Notes: generated by a model from the sequence alone, not told the origin. A stretch of DNA of 64,000 nucleotides from Mugil cephalus (GCF_022458985.1 NC_061771.1:13493001-13557000); one strand, 5' to 3'. Positions 31,301 through 41,699 are shown, counted from the stretch's first letter. Translations and numbers: made by a program.

Positions 31301-34300
31301 CCTCCCACCAGTGAAACCTAAACTCATTGTCACCTACTGAAACCTTACCAGTAGTCAGCGTGACCTCAACATAAGACAGCATAACATTACCAACAGTCCC
31401 TTCCTCCTCAACGCCACCAATCACCCAATGCCACTGCAAGCTATGATATACTAAAATGTTATAGAGATCACATCAAGTGCCTAAATACTGCAGCTACTAT
31501 CAATTCACCAATGAAATATTGCCATTAGTAGATAAGTAAAACGCATGTTTTGAAATAAATCTTCTGAGTTTCAGAGAGTGTTAACATCTCCTTGGAAAAA
31601 CGCTGGACACATAATTCATAACTCATAGCTTCCTTGTTCGTTATTGTGCATCATTATTAGATTCCCCATCATTTCTTTGCGCAGTTCGTAATGCTGTCCT
31701 GTTCTTTCTGCTAAACATGGACTTACTTCTAGGCACCACAAATGGAACATCTTCACCATCAACAATGCCTACTGCCATTCCGACTACCACCACAACAGCT
31801 GCACCACCACAACCACCTAAAATTAATTTGGGATTTAAGTTGCAGAAAACCTTTACAGAAGAACTTAATAACCCTTCCTCACCACAGTTCAAAGCTTTGG
31901 AAAATGAAGTAACCACAGCGGTGAGTTTATGCAGATCTCTGTATTTGTTAAAATGTGAAAACTTGTAACTCTGACTATTGTGCATGTTGTTTGTGTCATG
32001 TGAGGAACACATGACAGATTATCATAATTGAATATGTAAAATTTATCTCTCTTTACAAAGCAATAAACATGCAAGAAATATGTGTAATACATGTCTTCAA
32101 GTTTTTACTTTTTTATTTTATAAAATTCATTCACAGCTCAACGAGGTTTATAAAAGGCAATATGGACCTAGTTTCAATCAGACTAACGTCAGAGGATTCA
32201 GGTATATTACCTTGCTTCTTTTATCAGATTTTTAAAAGGTCTTTACTCTGATGTTAAAAAATTGAAAGGTAAAACAGTTGAGAGTGACGAGAGGTGTTTT
32301 AATATGTTTTCTGTCACAGGAGTGGTTCCATTGTGGCAGATGTTGACCTGATATTCAACGAGGGGGAGCCCCTACCCAATGCCACTTCAGCAGCGGACAC
32401 TCTGGTGGCTGCTGTTTCTAGCGGAAACTTTTCCCTCAATGTCAACACATCATCTATTACAGCAACTGGTAAGAGGGTCCAACTGGTCACAAGAGCAAGA
32501 CCAAACCTTTACATTAGAAAATAAATCCTATCAGAGAATAGATGATCTATATGTGATAAGTGAATGATCGTCCATATCAGCTGATAGTCCATCTGATGCA
32601 TCCCATGATCCCAATCTCATTTAATGGGTCTCATTGAAGCAGCTTTAAGCTGGCAATCTTTGCTGTTTCCTCTGAATGCTACTTTGTAGCCCACCTCCAC
32701 ACCTTGTCATTGTTTTTTCCCCTATCTGTTTCTGTTCAGATGTTGTTTCTATGTCATTGATGTCTGCTATGTTCTGTATCCCAAGTCCTCTTTGCTGCTA
32801 TTCTCCCTTGAATTAGCTTTTCATGTAGGCACATGGAAGTACAGGGATGTGTCCTAACCCTGCCCTTCCATGTGCTTATGTGGGAAACCTAAAGTAGGGA
32901 AGTCTCAGAACAGAGGCATGTCAAAAAAACTTACTACATATGGTAATAATGTTTTTGTTTGACTTAAGTGGTCCTGACTGAACTTTTATTTTCAGTTGTG
33001 GAGACACCAACTGAAGCCCCTGTCACAGTTGTACCTTCCACTTCAGTTTCAATTCCCATTTCAGGTAAGAGAGAGTGAAGCAGGTTTATTAAATACTTGA
33101 CTTCAACAACAAATAAAAAAAGAAAAACAAAACAAATATTGAAAATATTACACAAACATAAGTAGCATAAATTTATGTTTCCCTTATTTTTCTCCACCGG
33201 GGTAATGCAATCTCATCACCAGTCAACGTGACCTCATCACCTGTCAACGTGACCTCACCACCAGTCAACATGACCTCACCACCAGCCAACATGACGTCGC
33301 CACCACTCAACATAACCTCACCACCAGTCAACATGACCTCACCACCAGTCAACATGACCTCTCCTCCACCAGTCAACATGACGTCACCACCAGTCAACAT
33401 GACCTCTCCTCCACCAGTCAACATGACGTCACCACCAGTCAACATGACCTCTCCTCCACCAGTCAACATGACGTCACCACCAGTCAACATGACCTCTCCT
33501 CCACCAGTCAACATGACGTCACCACCACTCAACATAACCTCACCACCAGTCAACATGACCTCTCCTCCACCAGTCAACATGACCTCACCACCAGTCAACA
33601 TGACCTCTCCTCCACCAGTCAACATGACGTCACCACCAGTCAACATGACCTCTCCTCCACCAGTCAACATGACGTCACCACCACTCAACATAACCTCACC
33701 ACCAGTCAACATGACGTCACCACCAGTCAACATGACCTCTCCTCCACCAGTCAACATGACGTCACCACCAGTCAACATGACCTCTCCTCCACCAGTCAAC
33801 ATGACGTCACCACCAGTCAACATGACCTCACCACCAGTCAACATGACCTCTCCTCCACCAGTCAACATGACGTCACCACCAGTCAACATGACCTCTCCTC
33901 CACCAGTCAACATGACGTCACCACCACTCAACATAACCTCACCACCAGTCAACATGACCTCTCCTCCACCAGTCAACATGACCTCACCACCAGTCAACAT
34001 GACCTCTCCTCCACCAGTCAACATGACGTCACCACCAGTCAACATGACCTCTCCTCCCCAGTCAACATGACGTCACCACCACTCAACATAACCTCACCAC
34101 CAGTCAACATGACGTCACCACCAGTCAACATGACCTCTCCTCCACCAGTCAACATGACGTCACCACCAGTCAACATGACCTCTCCTCCACCAGTCAACAT
34201 GACGTCACCACCAGTCAACATGACCTCTCCTCCAGTGACACCATCCTCACCACCAGTCAACATGACCTCACCACCACTCAACATGACCTCACCACCAGTC

Positions 34301-37300
34301 AACATGACGTCACCACCACTCAACATGACCTCACCACCAGTGACACCATCCTCACCACCAGTCAACATGACCTCACCACCAGTCAACATGACATCACCAC
34401 CACCAGTCATCACACCCGTGCCTAGTAAGTATCACGACCAGACTGTAATTTTTCAGACTTTCACTATCAGGTGATTAAATTTGCCCCACTACTAGTAAGA
34501 TCCCCTGTTGACTTTAACCATAACAAACTTAATGTTTTATTGTCTTTTTTTTTCTTTATATACACATATAAAGTATGTGAAACCAGTATTAATTAATATA
34601 ATTCTTCCATTTAACCTTCCCACAAGCAAATGGAACGTCAGCACAGCCAGTTATCACAACTACTACTACTACAACAGCTGCCCCAGTAAACTCAGCAGTC
34701 AGACTTGGATTTAGCTTGGGGCGGACGTTTGAACCAGAACTTGCAAACAGATCCTCTGAAGCGTTCAGGAGTTTAGCAAATACAGTTACAGCATCCGTAA
34801 GTGCATTCTACTTATCCTTATTCTCATGCTAAAAAGAAGCTGTGCCGGCAAGATTGATAAATCTCTCATCCTTACTTTTAGTGGTATTCCTTTATCTGAA
34901 TGTCCCTTTCATTTCTCCAGTTGGACAATGTCTACAGCAGAAGATATGGAAGCCGCTACCGGGGATCTAGGGTCACTTCTTTCCGGTATTAAAAACTATG
35001 GAAAATGTATCACTTGCATGCATGTGTTAAAGAAAGTTATCAAAAATGCACCGATTGGACCGATTGTCCATTTTATTCATTGAATTTTGTTATTACAAAA
35101 ATGTCTGCTGTAAGATGTAATATAATGTGAAACTAAGCAGTAACTATGAAAAAAAAACTCTTTTGCAGGCAAGGTTCAGTTGTGGTAGATGCTGAGTTGA
35201 TATTTAACAATGCCAGCACAGTTCCAGAAGCTAGTGATGTGGAAGTCGGTCTAATAGAGGCAGCAACCAACTCTTCTAACTTCTCCCTCCCAGTGAACAT
35301 TTCAACTATTGCTGCAACAAGTAAGTGTTGTTCTGTATACGCTGTACAGTATGTGAAGCTGGATGTATTACAGGACCCAGAAGCTAAAGGAAACCTGACA
35401 ACAATCTGATTTTTGTTTCTACAGGAATTATTACTACATCTGCCCCAACTGCAGCTCCAACCGCAGCACCTAATGCTACAGTTGCCCCAACCGCAGCACC
35501 CAATGCTACAGTGGCCCCTACCGCAGCACCTAATGCTACAGAGGCCTTTACGGCAGCACCCAATGCTACAGTGGCCCCTACCGCAGCACCCAATGCTACA
35601 GATGCCCCAACCATGGCTCCCAATGCTACAGTTGCCCCAACCGCAGCTCCCAATGCTACAGTTGCCCCAACCATGGCTCCCAATGCTACAGTTGCCCCAA
35701 CCATGGCTCCCAATGCTACAGTTGGCCCAACCGCAGCTCCCAATGCTACAGAGGCCCCAACCATGGCTCCCAATGCTACAGTTGCCTCAACCATGGCTCC
35801 CAATGTTACAGTTGCCTCAACCGCAGCTCCCAATACTACAGTTGCCTCAACCGCAGCTCCCAATGCTACAGTCACAACTGCAACCACCACTGCATCCACA
35901 GATCCACCTTACCACGAGGACACTTGCCTCACATCATCTCACCAAACATTTACTCCAGTTGCCCCAGATCTTGCCAATTCATCTTCACCAGCTTTCCGGG
36001 CCTTGGCTGCAACTGTGGTCAGAGAGGTAAGATTTCCATGAAGTGTATTATAACAGCAAACTCATTCCCATAAAAATCTTCTATTTAGACCAAATTAAAA
36101 AAAAAAAAGGCAGGTTTAACTTTGACTGGAGCAGTTGACATCATAGTAACTTTTACTTTTTCAGCAAAATTACTTTTCCTAATACATTTCAGCCTCGCCA
36201 TGGCCAGTTAATATAGGACAATTTATGTTGCTGATGTTGTCTTACTCATGTAGCTCATTGTTAGCTTGTGTAAAGCTGCCTACAAATCAACAAAAACTGA
36301 GCATTTGTGGCAACCCATGAAAATCAAAATTACAATTATTTTGTCTTTCAGATAAACAGAGTGGCTAGAAGTGTGTATGGATCACTGTTTCTTCGCTCCC
36401 TTGTTAACTCATTCAGGTAAGACCTAATTTCAGCCATGTCAAAACTTTTCCCGCAATTTGTTGGTTACTTGCTTTTTAAAAAGTTTTTCTTTCTCCTCTT
36501 GTTTTAGGAGTGGATCAGTGGTTGCTAATACGACTCTTGTGTTCAGAGACCAAGCCTCAGCTCCTTCTTCAAGCAATGTGACCACGGAATTCACACGTGA
36601 ACTTACCAGCAACACTAGTTCCCTGAACGTTATAGCAGGCAGCATTACTGCAAGTAAGAATAAAAGTCGCATGGGATTTATCTGCTTACTCATGTCTTTG
36701 ACTTAATTGCATGTTACAGTGTATTTTTGGCTAACCTATTCATATTTGTACAGCTTCCACTTCGACGGCTTCCACTGCAGCTCCCAATGCTACAGATGCC
36801 CCAACCACAACTCCCAATGCTACAGTTGCCTCAACCATGGCTCCCAATGCTACAGATGCCCCAACCACAACTCCTAATGCTACAGTTGCCTCAACCATGG
36901 CTCCCAATACTACAGTTGCCTCAACCATGGCTCCCAATGCTACAGTTGCCTCAACCACAACTCCCAATGCTACAGTTGCCTCAACCGCTGCTCCCAATAC
37001 TACAGTTGCCTCAACCACAGATTCTACTACTTCAGTCACAACTGCAACCACCACTGCATCCACAGATCCACCTTCATTCAATGAGGGGACACTTGGCCTC
37101 ACATTCAGTCTCAACCAAACATTTACATCAGATCTCGCCAATCCATCCTCATCAGCTTTCCAAACCTTGGCTGCAACTGTGGTCAGAGAGGTAAGATTTC
37201 AATACAGTATAGCCATGTGCTACACAAAAAGCAGCCTGTAGCAAATCATCTGTGATGAGTTTGCAGGTCCTGCAGGCAAATTCTGATTAAAAGGTCTCTC

Positions 37301-37913
37301 ATTTCTTACTGTTTTCAAGCATGTACCAATAATACTGTCTTTCAGATAAACATTGTCGGTAGGAGGCTCTATGGCTCAACTTTCCTTCGCTCAATCGTGA
37401 ATGCATTCAGGTAAGACTCAATTTCACTCACTGACTAGTTTTCCTTTACACTATATTTGCATTTGACAAGTGTTTCTTTTCTCTCCTTTTCACTGTAGGA
37501 GTGGATCAGTGGTTGTCGACATGACTCTTGTGTTCAGGGATCAAAACTCAGTTCCTGATCCAAGCACGGCAACTACAGATTTCAGCAATGAACTCAACTC
37601 CACTTCCCTGAATTTCATACCAGGCAGCGTTTCTGCACGTAAGTCACAGCCATTGTGGCATTCATTCATCAAATAAATTATTTAGTCAATGGACACACAG
37701 TCTCAGTTGTGATTACGTGGCCACTGGAAAGTGTACTTGATTTGAACCTGGTAAGAGAGAACTCTAAAACTAGAGAATTTCACTGACTAATACCTTTTCC
37801 TTTTTTATATTTCAGATTCTGCATCAGGCAGTCCTCCTCGGCCCACGACAGCGACTCTGGCTGTCATCACCCTAACACTGGTGGCTGTCACACAGATGTT
37901 GATTAATTTGTAG
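25086..37913 (+). CDS. Large SEA-domain mucin, predicted GPI-anchored; reading frame broken by one base in array 3
   Basis: Not recognised as a named gene. Nineteen coding exons with phase-consistent splice sites: 25086-25119, 25319-25363, 25667-27199, 29274-30830, 31733-31920, 32137-32201, 32320-32468, 32996-33064, 33223-34424, 34627-34796, 34921-34985, 35169-35320, 35425-36026, 36352-36416, 36508-36653, 36754-37190, 37346-37410, 37499-37638 and 37816-37913. The total is 6782 nt, one short of a multiple of three, because one base is missing near 34056-34059; otherwise about 2260 aa. Order: signal peptide (MGTLIFLLLLAG... cleaved near TSA/QLN), arrays 1-2, SEA1, array 3, SEA2, array 4, SEA3, array 5, SEA4, hydrophobic C-terminus ending at the stop. 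SEA plus heavily glycosylated repeats is the plan of membrane mucins. No EGF domain, long TM or cytoplasmic tail is seen. A surface mucin of epithelium is inference. Confidence 0.85.
25667..27199 (+). repeat. Mucin coding array 1: SPAGNETSPAVNAT-type repeats
   Basis: One exon of 511 codons made of variants of SSPAGNETSPAVNAT (15 aa, 45 nt) and SSPEVNAT (8 aa, 24 nt). Almost every unit has N-x-T. Composition is nearly limited to S, P, A, T, N, V, G and E. Higher-order blocks are repeated, for example about 26282-26490 against 26489-26697. The exon is phase 1 at both ends, so it can be gained or lost without a frameshift. The antisense strand and other frames are also open because unit lengths are multiples of three. 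Confidence 0.95.
27200..29273. pseudogene. Decayed array-like stretches inside a mucin intron
   Basis: Patches at about 27515-27780, 28065-28270 and 28840-29100 keep the vocabulary of the arrays (ACCTCACCA, CCACTCAATGCA, GTCAACATAACC; encoding SPPPLNA, NITTPTT and the like). They are irregular, interrupted and lack matching phase-1 splice pairs. They look like old array exons that have decayed. An alternative is rare exons used in other transcripts. Confidence 0.5.
29274..30830 (+). repeat. Mucin coding array 2: (S/L)PP(I/L/V)N(M/A/G)T repeats
   Basis: One exon of 519 codons with repeats such as SPPINMTLPPLNAT, usually 21 or 42 nt, each carrying N-x-T. Phase 1 at both ends (enters as G|TC, leaves CCAG|GTAATT). 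Hydrophobic residues (I, L, M) alternate with Pro, unlike array 1. The acceptor ACCACAG|TCAACC is preceded by only a moderate pyrimidine tract. A 518-codon antisense frame is a by-product of the period. Confidence 0.9.
30831..31732. pseudogene. Mucin intron with decayed array fragments
   Basis: About 31060-31430 has phrases like CACCACTCAATGAAACAATG and GTCAATACGACCTCAACC mixed with stop codons and A-runs. It reads like a degraded copy of array 2. Confidence 0.5.
31733..32468 (+). CDS. Mucin SEA module 1 (exons 31733-31920, 32137-32201, 32320-32468)
   Basis: The first exon has a Thr-rich lead then LGFKLQKTFTEELNNP. The 65-nt exon has LNEVYKRQYGPSF. The third has RSGSIVADVDLIF, ending NTSSITAT. 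SGSIV corresponds to the G|S autocleavage site of SEA domains, which lies between two beta strands. Several N-x-S/T sites are present. It is followed by a small linker exon (32996-33064) of 23 residues. Confidence 0.85.
33223..34424 (+). repeat. Mucin coding array 3: VNMTSPP / VNMTSPPP repeats, with a one-base deletion
   Basis: About 1.2 kb of 21-nt (VNMTSPP) and 24-nt (VNMTSPPP) units, with LNITSPP at regular intervals. Units are almost identical, implying recent expansion. At 34051-34060 the normal CTCCTCCACCAG is CTCCTCCCCAG, one base short. The frame entering at 33223 stops at TGA 34068-34070, while the frame needed for SEA2 is open only downstream of the change. It may be an error, a polymorphism, or bypassed by splicing: CTCTCCTCCCCAG|TC is itself a good acceptor in the right phase. 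Many units contain the palindrome TGACGTCA. Confidence 0.93.
34627..35320 (+). CDS. Mucin SEA module 2 (exons 34627-34796, 34921-34985, 35169-35320)
   Basis: Thr-rich lead, then RLGFSLGRTFEPELANRSS. The 65-nt exon gives LDNVYSRRYGSRYRGSRV. The third exon gives RQGSVVVDAELIFN, with the consensus GSVVV cleavage motif, and ends NISTIAAT. Confidence 0.87.
35425..36653 (+). CDS. Mucin array 4 and SEA module 3
   Basis: Exon 35425-36026 starts with about 14 repeats of the 10-aa type PNATVAPTMA/PNATVAPTAA (30 nt), then a Thr-rich linker and the start of SEA3. Exons 36352-36416 (65 nt) and 36508-36653 complete it, with RSGSVVANTTLVF. Compared with SEA4, the first strand region is altered: it reads CLTSSHQTFTPV where SEA4 has GLTFSLNQTF. 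Several small indels there sum to a multiple of three, so the strand was frameshifted and restored. Confidence 0.83.
36754..37638 (+). CDS. Mucin array 5 and SEA module 4
   Basis: Exon 36754-37190 has about 9 units of the PNATVASTMA/PNATDAPTTT type, then GLTFSLNQTFTSDLANPSS. Exon 37346-37410 is again 65 nt (INIVGRRLYGSTF). Exon 37499-37638 has RSGSVVVDMTLVF. The flanking linker is nearly the same DNA as in module 3, so modules 3 and 4 are a recent tandem duplicate. Confidence 0.86.
37816..37913 (+). CDS. Mucin last exon: hydrophobic tail, GPI-signal-like
   Basis: Encodes SASGSPPRPTTA then TLAVITLTLVAVTQMLINL and the stop. Small residues (S-A-S-G-S), a short polar spacer and a final hydrophobic stretch of about 18 residues with nothing after it are the features of a GPI attachment signal. 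A single-pass TM helix without a cytosolic tail is the alternative. Confidence 0.7.
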
Positions 37914-38369
37914 CCGGCACCCAAGACACACCAGTAACCGGACACAGGGACACGCCAGAAATGACAAATGAAAGGAGTGTGCATTATGAAATTTACCAAT
38001 ATATGGTAAAAAGATGTGTGCTGTGTGTCAAAGATTAAGATCACGAGTATTTTACAGTATTTTCCAAATTTTAAGAAGTGATAATTGTTTGAAGAACCTA
38101 ATATTTGTTACCCTTTTTCATTTAAGTAGTTGCCTTCCAGTTTATTCTTTATTGTATTTGTTTTGAAAATGCATGTTTGAATGCCACTTTCTATTGTGGC
38201 ATTGAATTTTAAAAATGCAAATACTTAGTAGCAATTTATGACATATTTATTTCTCTTTCAAATCATCATATGATTCAGCAGGATACAGTTTATGTGCTGA
38301 GACATTGTGCAGTGAAAGGCTGAAAAGGAAGAAGTGTAACGTGGTGCGTGTTGTGCCAGAGGCTGTGAG

Positions 38370-38375
38370 AATAAA
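38370..38375 (+). terminator. Polyadenylation signal of the mucin gene
   Basis: AATAAA about 460 bases after the mucin stop, followed by a GT-rich downstream stretch. An ATTAAA lies further on, near 38644. Confidence 0.6.
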
Positions 38376-38379
38376 ATGA

Positions 38380-40470
38380 TCCTGATCCTGCAGAACCAAT
38401 GATTCATGTTCTGTCAAAACTCATGTTTCAGTTTTTGGAGAATCATCCAGCATCAGGTGAAGGGAGTGTGATGTGGATTGCCTTTAAATGAGCTGCTTAA
38501 AACTAATCTATGTACTATTATCATAATATTCATTTAGAAATATGTTTTGATTGATTATTTGATCAACAATACCTGATGAACACTGGTTCTTCCTGTGTAT
38601 TAAAGGTGGAGTGCTAAAATTGTATTGTTAATCAGCAATAAGTATTAAAATGTTCCCTTAAAAAATATCCTCTTGGTATGTTTTTGCCTTTTCTTTTTTT
38701 AAAAAAAGAAAAAGTTCATAAGAGGAATTGTACATTAATTAAACCTTTATACAAGAACTCACATTGATACCCACATTCGAAAGACTTCACAATTTAAATG
38801 CGCAATAAGCTTTAAATTATATTCTCTTACACTTCACTTGGTTTGAAGGCACAGTACATTTTGAATATATTGCATGCAAGCCTGCAATGATACAGAGAAC
38901 AAGTTTACCAGTATAGACCTATTAATAAAATGTGTAGCTTTGTGTGCTCTATACTGCTATAATGTCTTCCGACTGTCAATAGAATAGACGTTGATACATT
39001 GATGGATGCAAGATGGTTGCTTGCTACTTACCACGGTCTGTTGTACATGTAATAGGAATGTCACACCAGAAGAGGGCTGCATTGCACCGAGGATGATCCA
39101 AACTTGTATGTGCACTGTGTCTATCCCCAAAAAGTTCCATTTAAAGTTTTGTTTAGTTTTCTGTGCAAGCCGAGGTCGAAAAACTCTCATGTTGCCGTTG
39201 GTCATGACTTAGTTTTGATAACAAGTCATGGGCAGTGAGAATAATTAAAAATAAATAAATAAATAAATAAAAGATCCATCAGGGTTTCCTGTGACATTCT
39301 GGTCCTGGAACTCTTAGATTGTTGTGGAACTGTTGTATCACCATAACACTGGGCTTGCGTAGATGTAGAAGCTATCAGTAAGTGCAGGAGGAATGGCATA
39401 AAAATAGTATGTATATTGTGACTTCAACCCTCACCCTGGTTAATATTATTCAATTATTCAGCATCTAATGTTTATGTTAGTATAGCTATGGTCTGATGAA
39501 CTTCATGGAGGCCTCCATGGATAAACCAACCAGTACAAGATAGCAGTACTTTAATTAATTAATTAATATTATTATTATTTTTTTTTTATTTTTTTTTTTT
39601 TGAAAAATGCACCTGAAAGAGGTGGCTGCATGTCACCAGTAGCTCTGTGAACAATAACCTTTTTAGTTTATTCTTAGCCAATCAAAATGGTTTTGGTCAT
39701 TTTTGTCTTTTTGTGCTGTTTTTATTTTGTTTTTCTCTGTACTTTTTGTTTTTTGGCTGTGTTGTTGGTCATTGGCTGTGGTGTTCGGCGGGGCGGCCGT
39801 TGTGTCCAGTGGTGTGTTACTGGTATTGGCTGCTAGTGTTGTCCGTGTCCCCTGAGCTGCCCGGAGTGAGGCCTAAGTGCTTTGGATGCCAGGCTGAGAT
39901 TCCCGCTAAACCTCTGAAGAAGTCCTGGGGATGCCAGGCTGGAGTTGGCGGTGGAGGAGCGGAGAAGGAGCTTCAGGTCGGTGGTGCCGTCTGTCCTCAA
40001 GGGGATCGTGAGGTCTTCAGCAGCAGGATGGACTGTGTGCGCTTGATGGGACCCACAGGGAGTGTGTCATGAGAAGTGCTTTGGAGATCTGGTTCATAGG
40101 ACCACAATACATATGGGCCTAGGAATTTACATCCCTCTCTTACAAGTACAAGGAGACACCATTCAACACATCCATGCTGCTGTTGCTATGCAACTGGTCA
40201 ATCAAACAGCTGAAAACCTCAGTCACTGTTTTTGCCAACTTGCATATAATGCTGATTCTGTAAATTTTTTGATAACATTGTTTATTTTTTTATTTTTATT
40301 TAATTTAATCTCATTTATTTTTTCTTTCTTGTGTTTTATGAGAGTTTTCTTATATGTGCCACTAAGTTCCGGTGACAAAATAATTTCCCTCGTGGATCAT
40401 CTAAGTCTGTCTAAGTCTAACTGACCGGGTCAGCAGCTGTAGGATATATCCACCTGCTCCACAAGTGCTG
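38380..40470. other. Intergenic, no gene recognised
   Basis: AT-rich. It has an AAAT microsatellite near 39246-39272 and T-runs near 39580-39600. The open frame at 39647-40072 shows no domain I recognise and probably belongs to repeat-derived sequence. Confidence 0.45.
40070..40440 (+). mobile_element. Possible LINE 3' end
   Basis: A stretch ending AAAATAATTTCCCTCGTGGA, then TCATCTAAG repeats, resembles the 3' tail of fish non-LTR elements. No reverse transcriptase is visible. This is a weak call from the tail only. Confidence 0.35.
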
Positions 40471-40474
40471 TCCA

Positions 40475-41695
40475 ACATAGCGTTTCCCAACCTTTCTTGA
40501 ACCATGGCACATATTTTACATTAGGCGAATCCCAGAAAAAAATGTGCGAATGTGAAATTTATTTACGTGGTTATGTCACGGTTACGTTTCGCGCGTCGCG
40601 TACTTAACAGCGCTTGTGCGCATGCGTGACCAAGGTACGGTTTCACTAGCACTAGCCATGGCCAAATATGCTTGGGCACGGCACGATTACCTACTGTGAG
40701 TAGTAATAATTAAATATTTGAATATTTTGAATTTGATTAGTAACTTTAATTGAATTATCTGAAGCTCACAATTTTTGTTTTCTTCTGACCACTACTCATA
40801 GTAGGACCTGCATCTGGGTCAGAAATGTTCTCCTGGACCCACTTCGGATTGAGTACCTTTCTTTTCCAGTATTTATCCATCGCTATCACCGCTGTGCCAC
40901 TCGGAGCACCATGACTTGTGCTTTTGACCGAATTCGTGATGTGCGGATCGATACTGCAATATCGACACGTCCGATAACAGGTCTTTATCTATACTTTCGA
41001 TACGTCAGTCATTCAAGGTAATGCCGGAACACAGTGGAAAGTAACTAATTATTGAGATATGGCAACACAACAAACCTTGTGAAACGCATCAGGTTGAACC
41101 ACAACACACTACAGAATACAAGGCATTTATGGTGCGGACAGAAGAGAATTACGATGCACGTTTACTTAAGATGTTCGAGTTTAAAATAAATAAATTACTC
41201 CGATTTCAAACACACTATGTGTTTTTAGGTTTACCAGATTGGATGTATTTACACAAAATATCGGTATTGACTATACCAGACTGAATGTTACTCAGTATCA
41301 GATTGGAAAGGATATCGGTGGTCTCTAACATGACTAGTTGGGGTAGCAACAGGTATATAGACAGGTTAATTGTATACCTTCTGCCATCTAGTGGAAGAGG
41401 ATTTAATTGTTCTGCTTGTCACTATAAATCTCTGGCAAAGCCATAGACAGACTAATTCTCGTCTCTTCTCATCTTCTACTACCCCTTATCCTCACTGGGG
41501 TCTTATGGGTTGCTGGAGCCTGTCCCAGCTCTCATCAGACGAGAGGTGTTGTACACCCTGGACAGTCTGAAAGGCTAATTATTTGCAGTAAATAAATTAT
41601 AATTTTCTGACCAATTAAGTGAAATTGGATAATTTCCCGCATCACACCTGATTTCTCACAGTAGTATGTTGTGGCACAGTGGGGATCACTGGTCC
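40475..41695. mobile_element. hAT-like element with nested repeats
   Basis: The left end reads GCGTTTCCCAACCTTTCTTG then AACCATGGCAC. The right end reads GTGGCACAGTGGGGATCACT then GG. After reverse complementing, these resemble each other (CAGTGATCCCCACTGTGCCAC). Inside are an ATCGATACTG/ATATCGACAC segment near 40945, a matching ATATCGGTAT piece near 41255, and another dispersed repeat at 41470-41575. Family names are from memory. Confidence 0.5.
41465..41578 (+). mobile_element. Dispersed fish repeat fragment
   Basis: CCCCTTATCCTCACTGGGGT, then TTGCTGGAGCCTGTCCCAGCT and GTACACCCTGGACAG. This series is found in a very common fish repeat ('CTTATCC...GCTGGAGCCTATCCCAGCT...ACACCCTGGACAGG'). Fragment only. 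Confidence 0.5.
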
Positions 41696-41699
41696 AAAG

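Noticed and set aside
33173-34413. Antisense Gly/Met/Leu-rich frames over array 3
   Set aside because: Mirror image of the VNMTSPP repeats; broken by the same one-base change.
35413-37194. Leu/Pro/Gln-rich plus frames and Val/Ala-rich minus frames over arrays 4 and 5
   Set aside because: Shifted readings of the PNATVAP repeats. Only the frame with PNAT continues into the SEA exons.
39647-40072. 141-codon frame as a gene
   Set aside because: Low-complexity hydrophobic start from T-rich DNA, no recognised domain, next to a retroelement-like tail.
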